Below are positions 8,833-19,952 of a DNA stretch of 64,000 bases, one piece after another. Position 1 is the stretch's first letter. Every line of letters begins with the position of its first letter. The DNA is taken from the NCBI RefSeq assembly GCF_000828715.1, contig NZ_AP014583.1, positions 542,501 to 606,500 on the forward strand, given 5' to 3'. The notes beneath the pieces are model-generated. The model was not told the origin of the DNA, did no database searches, and worked only from the letters and a program-made list of their open reading frames with translations. The translations under genes and the position numbers were made by a program. The DNA comes from Winogradskyella sp. PG-2 (GTDB lineage: Bacteria; Bacteroidota; Bacteroidia; Flavobacteriales; Flavobacteriaceae).

Positions 8833-10119
8833 TTATCTTTTATCTATTGTCTTAAATGCTCTGTAAGTTTCACCAGTATATAATTGTCTTGGTCTACCTA
8901 TAGGCTCTTTACGTAAGCGCATTTCTCTCCATTGAGCAATCCAACCTGGTAAACGCCCTAAAGCAAACATCACTGTAAACATTTCTACAGGAATTCCCAT
9001 TGCTCTATAAATAATACCAGAGTAAAAATCTACGTTTGGATATAATTTTCTATCTACAAAATACTGATCTTCTAAAGCCTCCTTTTCTAGTCCTCTTGCA
9101 ATGTCTAAAATTGGGTCTTCTACTCCTAAATCTCCTAATACTTCGTTTGCCGCAACTTTAATAATCTTAGCTCTTGGATCAAAGTTCTTATATACACGAT
9201 GACCAAAGCCCATTAAACGAAAAGGGTCACTTTTATCTTTCGCTTTAGCCATATACTTTTTAGTATCTCCTCCATCCTCTTTGATTGCTTCAAGCATTTC
9301 TAATACGGCTTGATTCGCTCCACCATGTAATGGTCCCCAAAGTGCAGAAATTCCTGCAGAAAGTGATACAAATAAACCTGCATGAGAAGAACCTGTTATT
9401 CTTACTGTAGATGTAGAACAGTTTTGCTCATGGTCTGCATGAAGAATTAATAATTTATCTAAAGCATTGATTAAAATTGGATTTTGCTCGTAATCACTAT
9501 TTGGACTTTTAAACATCATCTTCAATACATTCTCTACATAACCTAATTTGTTATCACCATAATCTAAAGGTAAACCATGCTTCTTACGCATTGTCCAAGC
9601 AACAAGTACTGGAAATTTTCCTAAAATTCTAACAATAGAATTATACATATCTTCTTCAGAATCTACATCAACCGAAGATGGGTTAAATGCAGTAAGAGCA
9701 CTAGTTAGAGAAGATAAAACACCCATTGGATGAGCAGATTTTGGAAACGCGTCTAAAATCTTCTTGATATCGTCGTCTACAACCGCATGAGATTTTATAT
9801 CTTCATGAAACTTATCTAACTGTTCTTTATTAGGTAATTCACCAAAAATTAATAAATAGGCTACTTCTAAAAAGTCTGCTTTTTCAGCAAGCTCTTCAAT
9901 CGAATAACCTCTATATCTTAAGATACCCTTTTCACCATCAAGAAAGGTAATGGCACTTTCACAACTTCCAGTATTTTTATAACCTGGATCTATGGTTATA
10001 ACTCCTCCTGTGGCGCCACGTAACTTTTTTATATCAATCGCAACTTCATTTTCTGTGCCTATAACTACAGGAAATTCATACTTATCACCATTAATCTCTA
10101 GGGTAGCTTTATCTGACAT
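8833..10119 (-). CDS. gltA: Citrate synthase
   Basis: This enzyme condenses oxaloacetate and acetyl-CoA to start the citric acid cycle. The 428-residue length fits the large hexameric bacterial type. Visible active-site segments are HADHEQNCSTSTVR, SLSAGISALWGPLHGGANQ, and MGFGHRVYKNFDPRAK, which supply the catalytic histidines, plus the final Arg-rich RLPGWIAQWREM. A TAATTTTG -7-like element (minus strand, 10154-10161) lies upstream. Its own terminator follows. Neighbouring eno is transcribed the same way but is separated by another terminator. Confidence 0.97.
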   Translation of the reverse strand: MSDKATLEINGDKYEFPVVIGTENEVAIDIKKLRGATGGVITIDPGYKNTGSCESAITFLDGEKGILRYRGYSIEELAEKADFLEVAYLLIFGELPNKEQLDKFHEDIKSHAVVDDDIKKILDAFPKSAHPMGVLSSLTSALTAFNPSSVDVDSEEDMYNSIVRILGKFPVLVAWTMRKKHGLPLDYGDNKLGYVENVLKMMFKSPNSDYEQNPILINALDKLLILHADHEQNCSTSTVRITGSSHAGLFVSLSAGISALWGPLHGGANQAVLEMLEAIKEDGGDTKKYMAKAKDKSDPFRLMGFGHRVYKNFDPRAKIIKVAANEVLGDLGVEDPILDIARGLEKEALEDQYFVDRKLYPNVDFYSGIIYRAMGIPVEMFTVMFALGRLPGWIAQWREMRLRKEPIGRPRQLYTGETYRAFKTIDKR

Positions 10120-10229
10120 ACTATAACGTTTGATTTTTAATTTAAAAGGATTACAAAATTACGAAATATCAAACGATTTAGGAAGCGTATTTATAATCGT
10201 TTTAACAATTATACTAACCATTTATTAAA

Positions 10230-10260
10230 CAAAAAAGCGATTACTTAAAGTAATCGCTTT
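10230..10260 (-). terminator. Intrinsic terminator after eno
   Basis: A perfect 11-bp stem (arms 10234-10244 and 10250-10260, loop of 5) is followed on the minus strand by six T. It begins 23 nt beyond the eno stop. Confidence 0.88.
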
Positions 10261-10282
10261 ACAATTTTATATCAACTTAAAT

Positions 10283-11662
<1,380 letters not shown>

Positions 11663-11743
11663 TCAAAATTACAAAAATCTATAGCTTAAAACGGAACAAT
11701 AATCATATTTATGATTAATCCTTGCTATAATGTTTTCGTAATT

Positions 11744-11781
11744 AAAAAAACGCAATAAAAGATGTCTTTTATTGCGTTTTT
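11744..11781 (-). terminator. Intrinsic terminator after carA
   Basis: A perfect 16-bp stem (arms 11746-11761 and 11766-11781, loop of 4) ends on the minus strand in seven T. It lies right after the carA stop. Confidence 0.9.
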
Positions 11782-11786
11782 GATAT

Positions 11787-12890
11787 TTAATTATTTCTAA
11801 TATTCTCAATAAACTGGTCAAACAAATAGACTGAATCATTTGGTCCAGGACTAGCTTCTGGATGGTATTGTACTGAGAAGCAGTTTTTATCTTTAATTTT
11901 AATACCAGCGACAGTATTATCATTTAAATGCACATGTGTTATTTCTACATTATCATGAGCTTCTGTTTCTTCTCTATTGATAGCAAATCCATGATTTTGA
12001 GAAGTGATTTCTCCTTTGCCTGTAATTAAATTCTTTACAGGGTGATTAATACCTCTGTGACCATTATGCATTTTATAAGTTGATATTCCATTTGCTAATG
12101 CAATAACTTGGTGACCTAAACAAATACCAAATAAAGGTTTGTTCTTCTCTATAATCTCTTTTGCAACAGCTTGAGCTTCTACTAATGGTTCAGGATCACC
12201 TGGTCCATTAGAAAGAAAATAACCATCTGGATTAAACGCTTCTAAATCTTCGAATTTAGAATTATATGGGAATACTTTAATGTAAGCATCTCGTTTAGCC
12301 AAATTTCTAAGAATCTTCTTTTTTATACCAATATCTAAAGCTGCTATTTTATGTGTAGCGCTTTCATCACCATAGTAGTATGGTTCCTTAGTAGAAACTT
12401 TTGATGCTAATTCTAAACCATTCATTTCTGGTTGCTCAGCTAATTGTTTCTTTAAACCTTCAATATTATCTACTTCTGTTGAAATAACCGCATTCATAGC
12501 TCCATGATCTCTAATGTAGCTCACTAACGCTCTGGTATCTACATCTGCAATAGCTAATGTATTGTGCTTTTCAAAAAATTCTTCTAAAGAAGCATCACCA
12601 GCAGGTCTAGAATATTCAAAACTAAAATTTTTACAAATTAATCCAGCGATTTTAACATCATTAGATTCTATTTCATCTTCTTTTGTTCCGTAATTTCCAA
12701 TGTGTGCATTAGTAGTCACCATCAATTGACCATAATATGATGGATCTGTAAAAATTTCCTGATAACCAGTAGTACCAGTATTAAAACAAACTTCACCAAA
12801 AGCAGATCCCTCCTTACCAATGGACTTACCATGGAAAATTGTTCCGTCTGCTAATAAAATAAGTGCTTTTTTACGTGATTTGTATTTCAT
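11787..12890 (-). CDS. carA: Carbamoyl-phosphate synthase small (glutaminase) subunit
   Basis: CarA hydrolyses glutamine and passes ammonia to CarB for carbamoyl phosphate, used in pyrimidine and arginine synthesis. The 367 residues have the N-terminal CPSase domain (ALILLADGTIFHGKS, then CFNTGTTGYQEIFTDPSY) and a class I amidotransferase domain. In the latter, Cys257 lies in FGICLGHQV and the His-Glu pair in VQYHPEASPGPND. The large subunit gene carB is not in this window. The gene has its own strong terminator and stands apart from eno. Confidence 0.97.
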   Translation of the reverse strand: MKYKSRKKALILLADGTIFHGKSIGKEGSAFGEVCFNTGTTGYQEIFTDPSYYGQLMVTTNAHIGNYGTKEDEIESNDVKIAGLICKNFSFEYSRPAGDASLEEFFEKHNTLAIADVDTRALVSYIRDHGAMNAVISTEVDNIEGLKKQLAEQPEMNGLELASKVSTKEPYYYGDESATHKIAALDIGIKKKILRNLAKRDAYIKVFPYNSKFEDLEAFNPDGYFLSNGPGDPEPLVEAQAVAKEIIEKNKPLFGICLGHQVIALANGISTYKMHNGHRGINHPVKNLITGKGEITSQNHGFAINREETEAHDNVEITHVHLNDNTVAGIKIKDKNCFSVQYHPEASPGPNDSVYLFDQFIENIRNN

Positions 12891-12941
12891 GTGTATATGC
12901 TATTTGTTTTTTATAAAATTTACTTTTTAAAAACTTATGTT

Positions 12942-13589
12942 TTATAACGAGTTATAATATGCCATAATTTTCCTTAAATCCTTATCTTCTTTTACTGATA
13001 ATTTATTTTCTTTCATAAACTTTTTTACATCATTCACTTTTTCTTTTGCAATAAGTTTCAGAATATTTTTTTTACTTATTCTTATTTCTTTGAGGGCATC
13101 ATTATCATTAAGAAAGTATTTACTTTTTATAACATACTTGTCTTCACTAATTTTAGATTTAGATATAGGATCTATAGCCCCTTTTATAAGACTTAGGAAA
13201 TATTCCTTGTAAACATTCAATTTACCTTTAGATACATTTTCATAATACTTATCGTTTAGTATCTCAAAAGATTTAGAGTTAAACTCAATAGATTTAACTT
13301 TAGTTTTATCTAATGTAAACAAACTGTCTTCAGCTACTTTTACAACAAAAGTTTTAAGTTCAACATTAAAATTAATAGCTTTTGGTAAATATGTCTTACT
13401 ATCAACTGTATGTACTATAGCATCCAAAACCCAATAATTGCTTAATAAAACAGTACCCGTAATCATATCTTCACTCGTATCTTTATCTGCAATAAAACCA
13501 GACTCACTAATAATGCTTGTTGCTGGAAGATTTTGTGCATCCATGGAGCAACTAATGAATATTAGAATTAGTATAATTGAGTGTTTCAT
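12942..13589 (-). CDS. Secreted protein of unknown function
   Basis: The 215-residue product starts with a typical signal peptide (lysine, hydrophobic core, then SMDAQ, with likely cleavage before Gln19). A Cys at 14 makes a lipobox possible but the surrounding residues fit poorly. The mature part is rich in Lys, Asp and Ser with alternating beta and helical stretches; I recognise no domain. It lies between carA and the terminator of the ribosomal operon, leftward like both. The hairpin at 13614-13645 lies upstream of its start, so it needs its own promoter. Confidence 0.7.
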   Translation of the reverse strand: MKHSIILILIFISCSMDAQNLPATSIISESGFIADKDTSEDMITGTVLLSNYWVLDAIVHTVDSKTYLPKAINFNVELKTFVVKVAEDSLFTLDKTKVKSIEFNSKSFEILNDKYYENVSKGKLNVYKEYFLSLIKGAIDPISKSKISEDKYVIKSKYFLNDNDALKEIRISKKNILKLIAKEKVNDVKKFMKENKLSVKEDKDLRKIMAYYNSL

Positions 13590-13613
13590 AAATTATGTTT
13601 TGCAAAATTCCAT

Positions 13614-13645
13614 AAAAAAAGGATAAACTGAAACAGTTTATCCTT
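13614..13645 (-). terminator. Intrinsic terminator at the end of the ribosomal protein run
   Basis: A perfect 12-bp stem (arms 13619-13630 and 13634-13645, loop AAA) is followed on the minus strand by seven T. It begins 25 nt after the rplQ stop and marks the end of the long rpsL-rplQ gene run. Confidence 0.9.
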
Positions 13646-13670
13646 GATATTTATTAATGCTTATTAACAT

Positions 13671-14144
13671 TTATTCTTCTTCGTTTGAAGCTTTAGTCTC
13701 CACTGGTGGAGTTATAGTAGCTTTCTTACCACCTCTTCTACTTCTACGTGTTGTTTTCTTTTCTGGCTTACCAGCATTATAAAGCTCATTATAATCAACT
13801 AACTCTATCATTGCCATATCAGCGTTATCACCTAATCTGTTTCCTAATTTAATGATACGTGTATAACCTCCTGGACGATCACCAATCTTAGGTGCAACAT
13901 CTCTAAACAATTCTGCAACAGCATCTTTTTGTCTTAGTTTAGCCATAACAATACGTCTGTTATGTGTTGTATCTGACTTAGATTTTGTAATCATTGGCTC
14001 AACAAATTGTTTTAAAGCTTTAGCCTTCGCAACTGTTGTATTAATACGCTTATGCTCTATTAAAGAACATGCCATATTAGCTAACATCGCCTTTCTATGC
14101 GCTGTTTGTCTTCCTAAGTGATTGAATTTTTTTCCGTGTCTCAT
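13671..14144 (-). CDS. rplQ: 50S ribosomal protein L17
   Basis: The first 115 residues match bL17 ([20 protein letters not shown], then [20 protein letters not shown]). The total of 157 exceeds the roughly 120-127 residues of Escherichia coli or Bacillus because of a basic, then acidic C-terminal tail ([14 protein letters not shown] and a Glu-rich end). Such tails are usual in Bacteroidota. It is the last gene of the alpha-operon part, 68 nt after rpoA, and a strong terminator follows. A GC-containing stem (CTCGA/TCGAG) lies in the rpoA-rplQ gap. Confidence 0.97.
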   Translation of the reverse strand: MRHGKKFNHLGRQTAHRKAMLANMACSLIEHKRINTTVAKAKALKQFVEPMITKSKSDTTHNRRIVMAKLRQKDAVAELFRDVAPKIGDRPGGYTRIIKLGNRLGDNADMAMIELVDYNELYNAGKPEKKTTRRSRRGGKKATITPPVETKASNEEE

Positions 14145-14212
14145 GACCTTTGTTTTATCATCTTGCTACTAAACTCGAAAATCGAGGAGCAAAATATGAT
14201 TAGTTTTAATTA

Positions 14213-15205
14213 TTAGTCTTTGTCTAATTTATATTTACTTAAATCCATTCCGAAATTTAAACCTTTTACATTCACTAGTTCTTCTAGCTCAGTTAAAGAC
14301 TTCTTACCGAAGTTTCTGAATTTCATTAAATCGTTTTTATTGAATGATACCAAGTCACCTAGAGTATCAACTTCTGCAGCCTTTAAACAGTTCAATGCAC
14401 GAACAGAAAGATCCATATCAACTAACTTAGTTTTCAATAGTTGTCTCATGTGAAGTGATTCTTCATCATAAGTTTCAGTCTGTGCAATTTCATCAGCTTC
14501 AAGAGTGATACGCTCATCAGAGAATAACATGAAGTGGTGAATTAATATTTTAGCAGCTTCAGTTAAAGCATCTTTAGGATTGATTGATCCATCAGTTCTG
14601 ATTTCGAAAACTAATTTTTCGTAATCTGTCTTTTGCTCAACACGGAAGTTTTCGATACTATATTTTACATTCTTTATTGGAGTGTAAATTGAATCTGTAA
14701 AAATTGTTCCGATTGGTGCAGATGCTTTTTTGTTTTCTTCAGCAGGAACATAACCTCTACCTTTTTCGATAGTCAATTCCATGTTAATATTTACTTTAGG
14801 ATCTAAGTTACAGATCACTAAATCTGTATTTAACACTTGGAAACCAGAGATAAATTTCTGAAAATCACCTGCAGTAATTTGCTCTTGTCCTGAAATAGAA
14901 ATAGTAACAGTTTCGTTATCAATTTCATCAATTTGACGCTTAAAGTTTACTTGCTTTAAGTTCAAAATCATTTCAGTAACATCTTCAACTACACCAGAAA
15001 TTGTAGAAAACTCATGATCTACACCTTCAATTCGAACTGAAGTGATTGCGAAACCTTCTAAAGAAGATAATAATACTCTTCTTAAAGCATTACCTACTGT
15101 TAACCCGTATCCTGGCTCTAAAGGTCTGAATTCAAACTTACCTTCGAAATCAGTAGAATCAATCATGATTACTTTATCGGGCTTCTGAAAATTTAATATT
15201 GCCAT
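14213..15205 (-). CDS. rpoA: DNA-directed RNA polymerase subunit alpha
   Basis: The alpha dimer starts RNA polymerase assembly and its C-terminal domain contacts promoters and activators. The 330 residues show the N-terminal dimerisation domain ([20 protein letters not shown], with [20 protein letters not shown]), a linker, and the helix-hairpin-helix CTD ([20 protein letters not shown] and [16 protein letters not shown]). The gene lies between rpsD and rplQ as in most bacterial alpha operons. Confidence 0.98.
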   Translation of the reverse strand: MAILNFQKPDKVIMIDSTDFEGKFEFRPLEPGYGLTVGNALRRVLLSSLEGFAITSVRIEGVDHEFSTISGVVEDVTEMILNLKQVNFKRQIDEIDNETVTISISGQEQITAGDFQKFISGFQVLNTDLVICNLDPKVNINMELTIEKGRGYVPAEENKKASAPIGTIFTDSIYTPIKNVKYSIENFRVEQKTDYEKLVFEIRTDGSINPKDALTEAAKILIHHFMLFSDERITLEADEIAQTETYDEESLHMRQLLKTKLVDMDLSVRALNCLKAAEVDTLGDLVSFNKNDLMKFRNFGKKSLTELEELVNVKGLNFGMDLSKYKLDKD

Positions 15206-15301
15206 TTTTTTCTTCGTTTTAATTGTTATTTAGTTGCGCGATCTATAAATGAAGAATACCTATAAACCCTTTGGCTAAACACCAATGTGATTAATTATTT
15301 A

Positions 15302-15907
15302 TTATTTAGAGTAAAGTTCAACGATGAATTGCTCGTTGATTTGTTCTGGAATCTGAATTCTCGCAGGAACAGCTACATAGGTACCTTCCATTGTGTCATT
15401 ATTCCAAGTAATCCATTCGTAAACATTGCTAGAATTAGCTAATGAGTTTTGAATAGCTTCTAATGATTTAGATTTTTCTCTAACACCTACAACATCACCA
15501 GCTTTTAATTGGTAAGAAGGTACATTTACCTTTTGACCGTTAACCGTAATGTGTCTGTGAGAAACTAATTGTCTAGCACCGCTTCTTGTTGGAGATACAC
15601 CCATTCTGAAAACCACGTTATCTAAACGAGATTCACATAATTGTAGTAATACTTCACCAGTAATACCTTGGGCAGCAGTTGCTTTTTTAAACATATTTCT
15701 GAATTGCTTTTCTAATACACCATAAGTATATTTTGCTTTTTGCTTCTCCATTAATTGGATTGCATATTCAGATTTTTTACCTCTTCTCTTGTTAGCTCCG
15801 TGCTGTCCAGGAGGGTAATTTCTTTTTTCGAAGGCTTTATCATCTCCGAATATAGCTTGTCCGAATTTACGAGCTATTTTAGTTTTAGGACCAGTATATC
15901 TTGCCAT
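15302..15907 (-). CDS. rpsD: 30S ribosomal protein S4
   Basis: S4 is a primary 16S rRNA binder needed early in 30S assembly, and in Escherichia coli it represses its own operon. The 201 residues have the N-terminal domain ([20 protein letters not shown]) and an S4 RNA-binding domain ([20 protein letters not shown], then [10 protein letters not shown]). A likely promoter and a hairpin occupy the 167-nt gap before it, so rpsD-rpoA-rplQ may be expressed partly apart from upstream genes. Confidence 0.98.
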   Translation of the reverse strand: MARYTGPKTKIARKFGQAIFGDDKAFEKRNYPPGQHGANKRRGKKSEYAIQLMEKQKAKYTYGVLEKQFRNMFKKATAAQGITGEVLLQLCESRLDNVVFRMGVSPTRSGARQLVSHRHITVNGQKVNVPSYQLKAGDVVGVREKSKSLEAIQNSLANSSNVYEWITWNNDTMEGTYVAVPARIQIPEQINEQFIVELYSK

Positions 15908-16008
15908 TTTAAAATTTGTTTTGAGAGTGATTAAAGAATTAAGGTCTTAATCTTATCCTTCTATAACCGTTTGCCTCTCGTTGATACTTGTTATTATTTT
16001 TCAGTTTG

Positions 16009-16036
16009 CAAATTTACATATAAAAATTAATATCAA
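16009..16036 (-). promoter_or_regulatory. Candidate internal promoter for rpsD-rpoA-rplQ
   Basis: On the minus strand, TTG (16036-16034) is followed after 17 nt by TAAATTTG (16016-16009). This matches the known flavobacterial consensus TTG-N17-23-TANNTTTG. It is about 100 nt upstream of the rpsD start. Confidence 0.6.
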
Positions 16037-16058
16037 CTGCATAAACAATTGATATTAA
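16027..16058 (-). terminator. Hairpin between rpsK and rpsD
   Basis: A perfect 10-bp stem (arms 16027-16036 and 16049-16058, loop of 12) is followed on the minus strand by five T. It is AT-only at most pairs, so it may be a weak terminator or attenuator. Its distal arm contains the -33 TTG of the candidate rpsD promoter. Confidence 0.5.
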
Positions 16059-16074
16059 AATTTAAGTACATAAA

Positions 16075-16458
16075 TTATACTCTACGTCTTTTTGGTGGAC
16101 GGCAACCGTTGTGAGGCTGTGGAGTAACATCAATGATTTCTGATACTTCAATACCTGCGTTATGTATAGATCTAATAGCAGATTCTCTACCATTTCCGGG
16201 ACCTTTCACATAAACTTTAACTTTCTTTAATCCAGCTTCTTTAGCAACACCTGCAGCATCTTCTGCAGCTAATTGAGCAGCATAAGGAGTATTCTTTTTA
16301 GAACCTCTAAATCCCATTTTTCCAGCTGATGACCACGAAATTACGTCACCTTTTTTATTTGTTAAAGAGATGATGATGTTGTTAAAAGATGCTGTGATAT
16401 GTGCTTCTCCTATTGCATCAACAATTACTTTACGTTTTTTAGTACTTGACTTTGCCAT
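16075..16458 (-). CDS. rpsK: 30S ribosomal protein S11
   Basis: S11 forms part of the 30S platform near the mRNA exit and the 3' end of 16S rRNA. The 127-residue sequence has the expected blocks [37 protein letters not shown], and the C-terminal [18 protein letters not shown]. It follows rpsM by 87 nt and precedes a hairpin and a promoter. Confidence 0.98.
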   Translation of the reverse strand: MAKSSTKKRKVIVDAIGEAHITASFNNIIISLTNKKGDVISWSSAGKMGFRGSKKNTPYAAQLAAEDAAGVAKEAGLKKVKVYVKGPGNGRESAIRSIHNAGIEVSEIIDVTPQPHNGCRPPKRRRV

Positions 16459-16545
16459 ATATATTTTTAGTTTTTAGTAATAGTCGCTAGAATCCTAAAC
16501 CGTTAAATTTCAAACAGATTCTTTCCAACGTCTAAAGACTAATTA

Positions 16546-16920
16546 TTATTTAGTTACTTTTTTCTTGTTAGCAACCGTTTTTCTTCTACCTTTTCTTGTA
16601 CGAGAGTTGTTCTTAGTACGTTGTCCTCTTAAAGGAAGACCAGCTCTATGACGAATACCTCTGTAACATCCGATATCCATTAATCGCTTAATGTTTAACT
16701 GAGTTTCAGAACGTAATTCACCTTCAATTTTAAAAGTTCCAACTGCATCACGGATTGCTCCAATTTCGCCGTCAGTCCAATCTTGAACTTTAGTACTCTC
16801 ATCAACTTTAGCAGTAGCTAAAATTTCTTTTGCTCTACTTCTACCTACTCCGTAGATATAAGTTAAAGAGATCACTCCTCTTTTGTTTTTTGGTATGTCT
16901 ACACCTGCAATTCTTGCCAT
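16546..16920 (-). CDS. rpsM: 30S ribosomal protein S13
   Basis: S13 sits in the 30S head and bridges to the 50S. The 124 residues start [19 protein letters not shown], contain the helix-two-turn-helix ([15 protein letters not shown]), and end with the basic [20 protein letters not shown] segment and a Lys-rich tail. It starts 2 nt after rpmJ, typical of this operon. Confidence 0.98.
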   Translation of the reverse strand: MARIAGVDIPKNKRGVISLTYIYGVGRSRAKEILATAKVDESTKVQDWTDGEIGAIRDAVGTFKIEGELRSETQLNIKRLMDIGCYRGIRHRAGLPLRGQRTKNNSRTRKGRRKTVANKKKVTK

Positions 16921-16922
16921 AA

Positions 16923-17039
16923 TTACCCTTGTCTTTGTTTGAATCTAGGATTCTTTTTGTTAATGACGTAAAGTCTACCTTTTCTGCGCACTAATTTACA
17001 ATCTGCGCTTCTTTTTTTTACTGATGCTCTTACTTTCAT
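16923..17039 (-). CDS. rpmJ: 50S ribosomal protein L36
   Basis: This 38-residue gene is too short for most ORF filters but clear on the minus strand: it starts [20 protein letters not shown] and ends [11 protein letters not shown]. Position between infA and rpsM is the canonical one. The zinc-binding Cys-x2-Cys...Cys...His set of classical L36 is reduced to a single Cys, with Ser, Asn and Phe in place of the other ligands, so this is the zinc-independent form. Confidence 0.95.
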   Translation of the reverse strand: MKVRASVKKRSADCKLVRRKGRLYVINKKNPRFKQRQG

Positions 17040-17094
17040 CTTGTATTGTTTATTACTTTACTAAAGTAAACGGAACCTTACGGTTACATATTAC

Positions 17095-17310
17095 TTAATA
17101 TCTATAAGTTATACGAGCCTTAGTTAAATCGTAAGGACTCATTTCTAATTTTACTTTATCACCTGGTAACAACTTAATATAATGCATACGCATTTTACCA
17201 GAGATGTGTGCAGTCACAATGTGACCATTTTCTAATTCAACACGGAACATCGCATTTGATAATGCTTCTATAATTGTTCCATCTTGTTCTATTGCTGCTT
17301 GTTTTGCCAT
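17095..17310 (-). CDS. infA: Translation initiation factor IF-1
   Basis: IF-1 binds the 30S A site and helps IF-2 and IF-3 during initiation. The 71 residues are a single S1-like OB fold ([20 protein letters not shown], then [20 protein letters not shown] and [18 protein letters not shown]). It lies between secY and rpmJ, without the adk and map genes found here in Firmicutes. Confidence 0.98.
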   Translation of the reverse strand: MAKQAAIEQDGTIIEALSNAMFRVELENGHIVTAHISGKMRMHYIKLLPGDKVKLEMSPYDLTKARITYRY

Positions 17311-17390
17311 AATATATTTTTAGTTTCAATCATCATCTTGCAAATATCTTGCCTAAATTTTAGATTGAGATCTAAACATGCTTTACTTTA

Positions 17391-18752
17391 TTACGAAGCT
17401 GATTTTCTATTTTTACCTGTTTTCATCAAACCATCATAATGCTTATTTAATAAATAAGAATTAATCTGTTGCATAGTATCAATAGCTACACCAACCATAA
17501 TTAATAGTGATGTACCACCAAAAAATAGTGCCCAACCAGCTTGTACCTTCATTAACTGAACTATGAATGCAGGAAACACTGCAACTAAAGCTAGGAAAAT
17601 TGAACCTGGTAAAGTTATTTGCGACATAATCTTATCTAAATATTCTGATGTTTCCGATCCTGGACGTATTCCTGGAATAAATCCACCGCTACGTTTAAGA
17701 TCATCCGCCATTTTATTTGTTGGTACTGTAATTGCCGTGTAGAAATAAGTAAATATTATAATTAACAAAGCAAAAACTAAATTATACCAAAAGCCAAATA
17801 TATCCGCAAAATTAGTTTGCATCCACTGACCAGCTGCAGAATCTTTCATAAGTGAAGATCCTCCAATAAGACTAGGGACAAACATAATCGCTTGTGCAAA
17901 GATAATTGGCATTACACCAGAAGCATTTAATTTTAATGGTAAAAACTGACGTGATCCAAATACATTCTTTTCATAACCACCAGATGCAGTTCTTCTTGCA
18001 TACTGCACTGCAATTTTTCGCACAGCCATGACCAAAAATACAGATGCCATAATAATTAAGAACCATACTACTAACTCAATTAATATCATCATAAAGCCAC
18101 CATTACTACCCTCTAATCTAGAATACATATTCTGAACAAAAGATTGTGGTAAAGTAGCAATAATACCTACCATAATTAATAGAGAAATACCATTACCTAT
18201 TCCTTTATCTGTAATTTTCTCACCTAACCACATTGCGAACACACAACCTGTTACTAAAATAATTACTGATGAAAAGTAGAAAATATTCTCGTCAAAACCT
18301 GGTAACAACATAGAACCCATCGAAGGTGCCCCAGATAAAGAAGGTACACTTGCTAAATAACCTGGTGCTTGCACTAAACAAATACCAATAGTTAACCAAC
18401 GTGTAATTTGAGTAATCTTCTTTTGACCACTAGCCCCTTCTTTTTGAAGCTTTTGTAAATAAGGAATCGCAATACCCATTAACTGAACAACAATGGATGC
18501 AGATATATAAGGCATAATACCTAATGCAAATACTGATGCGTTAGCAAAAGCTCCACCCGTAAATGCGTTTAATAATCCTAATAATCCGTTTGCCGTTCCA
18601 TCTTGTAAACCACCTAAAGCATCGATATTAATACCTGGTAATACTACCTGAGCACCAAATCGATACACTAATAACAAACCTAAGGTTAGAATGATTCTAT
18701 CCTTAAGCTCTGTGATTTTCCAAACGTTTTTTAATGTTTCTATTATCTTCAT
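17391..18752 (-). CDS. secY: Preprotein translocase subunit SecY
   Basis: SecY forms the protein-conducting channel of the inner membrane. The 453 residues comprise ten membrane helices beginning near residue 20. Recognisable segments are LPGINIDAL, NAFTGGAFANASVFALGIMP, and the cytoplasmic loop GFIPGIRPGSETSEYLD. It lies 10 nt after rplO, as in other spc operons. Confidence 0.97.
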   Translation of the reverse strand: MKIIETLKNVWKITELKDRIILTLGLLLVYRFGAQVVLPGINIDALGGLQDGTANGLLGLLNAFTGGAFANASVFALGIMPYISASIVVQLMGIAIPYLQKLQKEGASGQKKITQITRWLTIGICLVQAPGYLASVPSLSGAPSMGSMLLPGFDENIFYFSSVIILVTGCVFAMWLGEKITDKGIGNGISLLIMVGIIATLPQSFVQNMYSRLEGSNGGFMMILIELVVWFLIIMASVFLVMAVRKIAVQYARRTASGGYEKNVFGSRQFLPLKLNASGVMPIIFAQAIMFVPSLIGGSSLMKDSAAGQWMQTNFADIFGFWYNLVFALLIIIFTYFYTAITVPTNKMADDLKRSGGFIPGIRPGSETSEYLDKIMSQITLPGSIFLALVAVFPAFIVQLMKVQAGWALFFGGTSLLIMVGVAIDTMQQINSYLLNKHYDGLMKTGKNRKSAS

Positions 18753-18762
18753 CCTTGAAATC

Positions 18763-19215
18763 TTATAAAGTTACAGCTTCACCACCAGCAGCTTCAATAG
18801 CAGCCTTTGCTGTAGCAGTAAATTTATGAGCAGTTACAGTTAATTTTGCTTTTAATTCACCTCTACCTAAAATCTTTACTAGCTCATTTTTGCCAGCTAA
18901 TCCCATAGATACAAGTGATTCAAAATCAACACTACCTTTTATCTTTTTCTCATCTACTAACTTCTGTAAAGTATCTAAGTTTACACCTTGATATTCTAAT
19001 CTGTTAATATTTGTAAAACCAAATTTAGGAACGCGTCTTTGTAATGGCATTTGACCACCTTCAAATCCTAATTTCTTAGAATAACCAGAACGTGATTTTG
19101 CACCTTTGTGTCCTCTTGTCGCAGTACCACCTTTTCCAGATCCTTGACCACGTCCAACACGCTTTCCTTGATTTTTTACTGAACCCTCTGCAGGTTTTAA
19201 ATTACTTAAATCCAT
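18763..19215 (-). CDS. rplO: 50S ribosomal protein L15
   Basis: L15 is a late-assembly 23S rRNA binder. The 150 residues start with [20 protein letters not shown], continue with the glycine-rich [20 protein letters not shown] extension, and end in a globular domain with [20 protein letters not shown]. It stands between rpmD (13-nt gap) and secY. Confidence 0.98.
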   Translation of the reverse strand: MDLSNLKPAEGSVKNQGKRVGRGQGSGKGGTATRGHKGAKSRSGYSKKLGFEGGQMPLQRRVPKFGFTNINRLEYQGVNLDTLQKLVDEKKIKGSVDFESLVSMGLAGKNELVKILGRGELKAKLTVTAHKFTATAKAAIEAAGGEAVTL

Positions 19216-19228
19216 TTAAGTTATATTT

Positions 19229-19408
19229 TTAAGCTTCTTCAACAGAAACTAAATGTTCAACTTTCTTAACCATACCAAGGATGTTTGGTGTGGCATCGTG
19301 CTCTACTACTTGACCAATCTTTTTTAAACCCAAAGCTTCTAATGTTAGCTTTTGTCTTTTAGTACGATTGATTGCACTTTTTACTTTCTTTACTTTAATC
19401 TTTGCCAT
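19229..19408 (-). CDS. rpmD: 50S ribosomal protein L30
   Basis: A 59-residue minus-strand frame starts MAKIKVKKVKSAINRTKRQK and continues with LTLEALGLKKIGQVVEHD and TPNILGMVKKVEHLVSV, a complete uL30. The ATG at 19408 lies 13 nt after rpsE and the stop is 13 nt before rplO. L30 is missing in some lineages, so its presence is worth recording. Confidence 0.96.
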   Translation of the reverse strand: MAKIKVKKVKSAINRTKRQKLTLEALGLKKIGQVVEHDATPNILGMVKKVEHLVSVEEA

Positions 19409-19421
19409 CTTATCCTATCGA

Positions 19422-19946
19422 TTATCCGTTAAATACTTTTTCAAGTGAAATTCCACGCTCTCTAGCTACAGACTTAGCATCTCTCAATTGTAATAAAGCA
19501 TCAAATGTTGCTTTTACTACATTGTGAGGGTTAGATGAACCTTGAGACTTAGATAATACATCATGTACACCTACTGCTTCAAGAACTGTTCTAACAGCAC
19601 CTCCTGCAATAACACCTGTACCAGGTGCAGCTGGAATAATGTTAACTCTAGCACCACCATACTTACCTTTTTGCTCGTGTGGTAATGTTCCTTTAATGAT
19701 AGGAATTCTTACTAAATTCTTCTTAGCATCTTCTACAGCCTTAGCTATTGCAGTAGCAACGTCTTTAGATTTACCTAAACCTTGTCCTACTACTCCTTCT
19801 TCGTCACCTACAACAACAATTGCAGAAAAACCAAATGCTCTACCACCTTTTGTTACTTTAGTTACACGCTGTACACCTACTAGACGATCTTTAAGATCTA
19901 ATCCTCCTGGTTTTACTAATTCTGCGTTTTTATATTTTTGATACAT
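19422..19946 (-). CDS. rpsE: 30S ribosomal protein S5
   Basis: S5 lies at the mRNA entry of the 30S and affects decoding accuracy. The 174 residues include the double-stranded RNA-binding-like N-terminal domain ([20 protein letters not shown], then [19 protein letters not shown]) and the C-terminal [20 protein letters not shown]. It starts 6 nt after rplR. Confidence 0.98.
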   Translation of the reverse strand: MYQKYKNAELVKPGGLDLKDRLVGVQRVTKVTKGGRAFGFSAIVVVGDEEGVVGQGLGKSKDVATAIAKAVEDAKKNLVRIPIIKGTLPHEQKGKYGGARVNIIPAAPGTGVIAGGAVRTVLEAVGVHDVLSKSQGSSNPHNVVKATFDALLQLRDAKSVARERGISLEKVFNG

Positions 19947-19952
19947 AATGTC

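Noticed and set aside
11669..11923. An 84-codon frame overlapping the 3' end of carA and its terminator
   Set aside because: It runs through the terminator hairpin in another frame and has no protein-like features.
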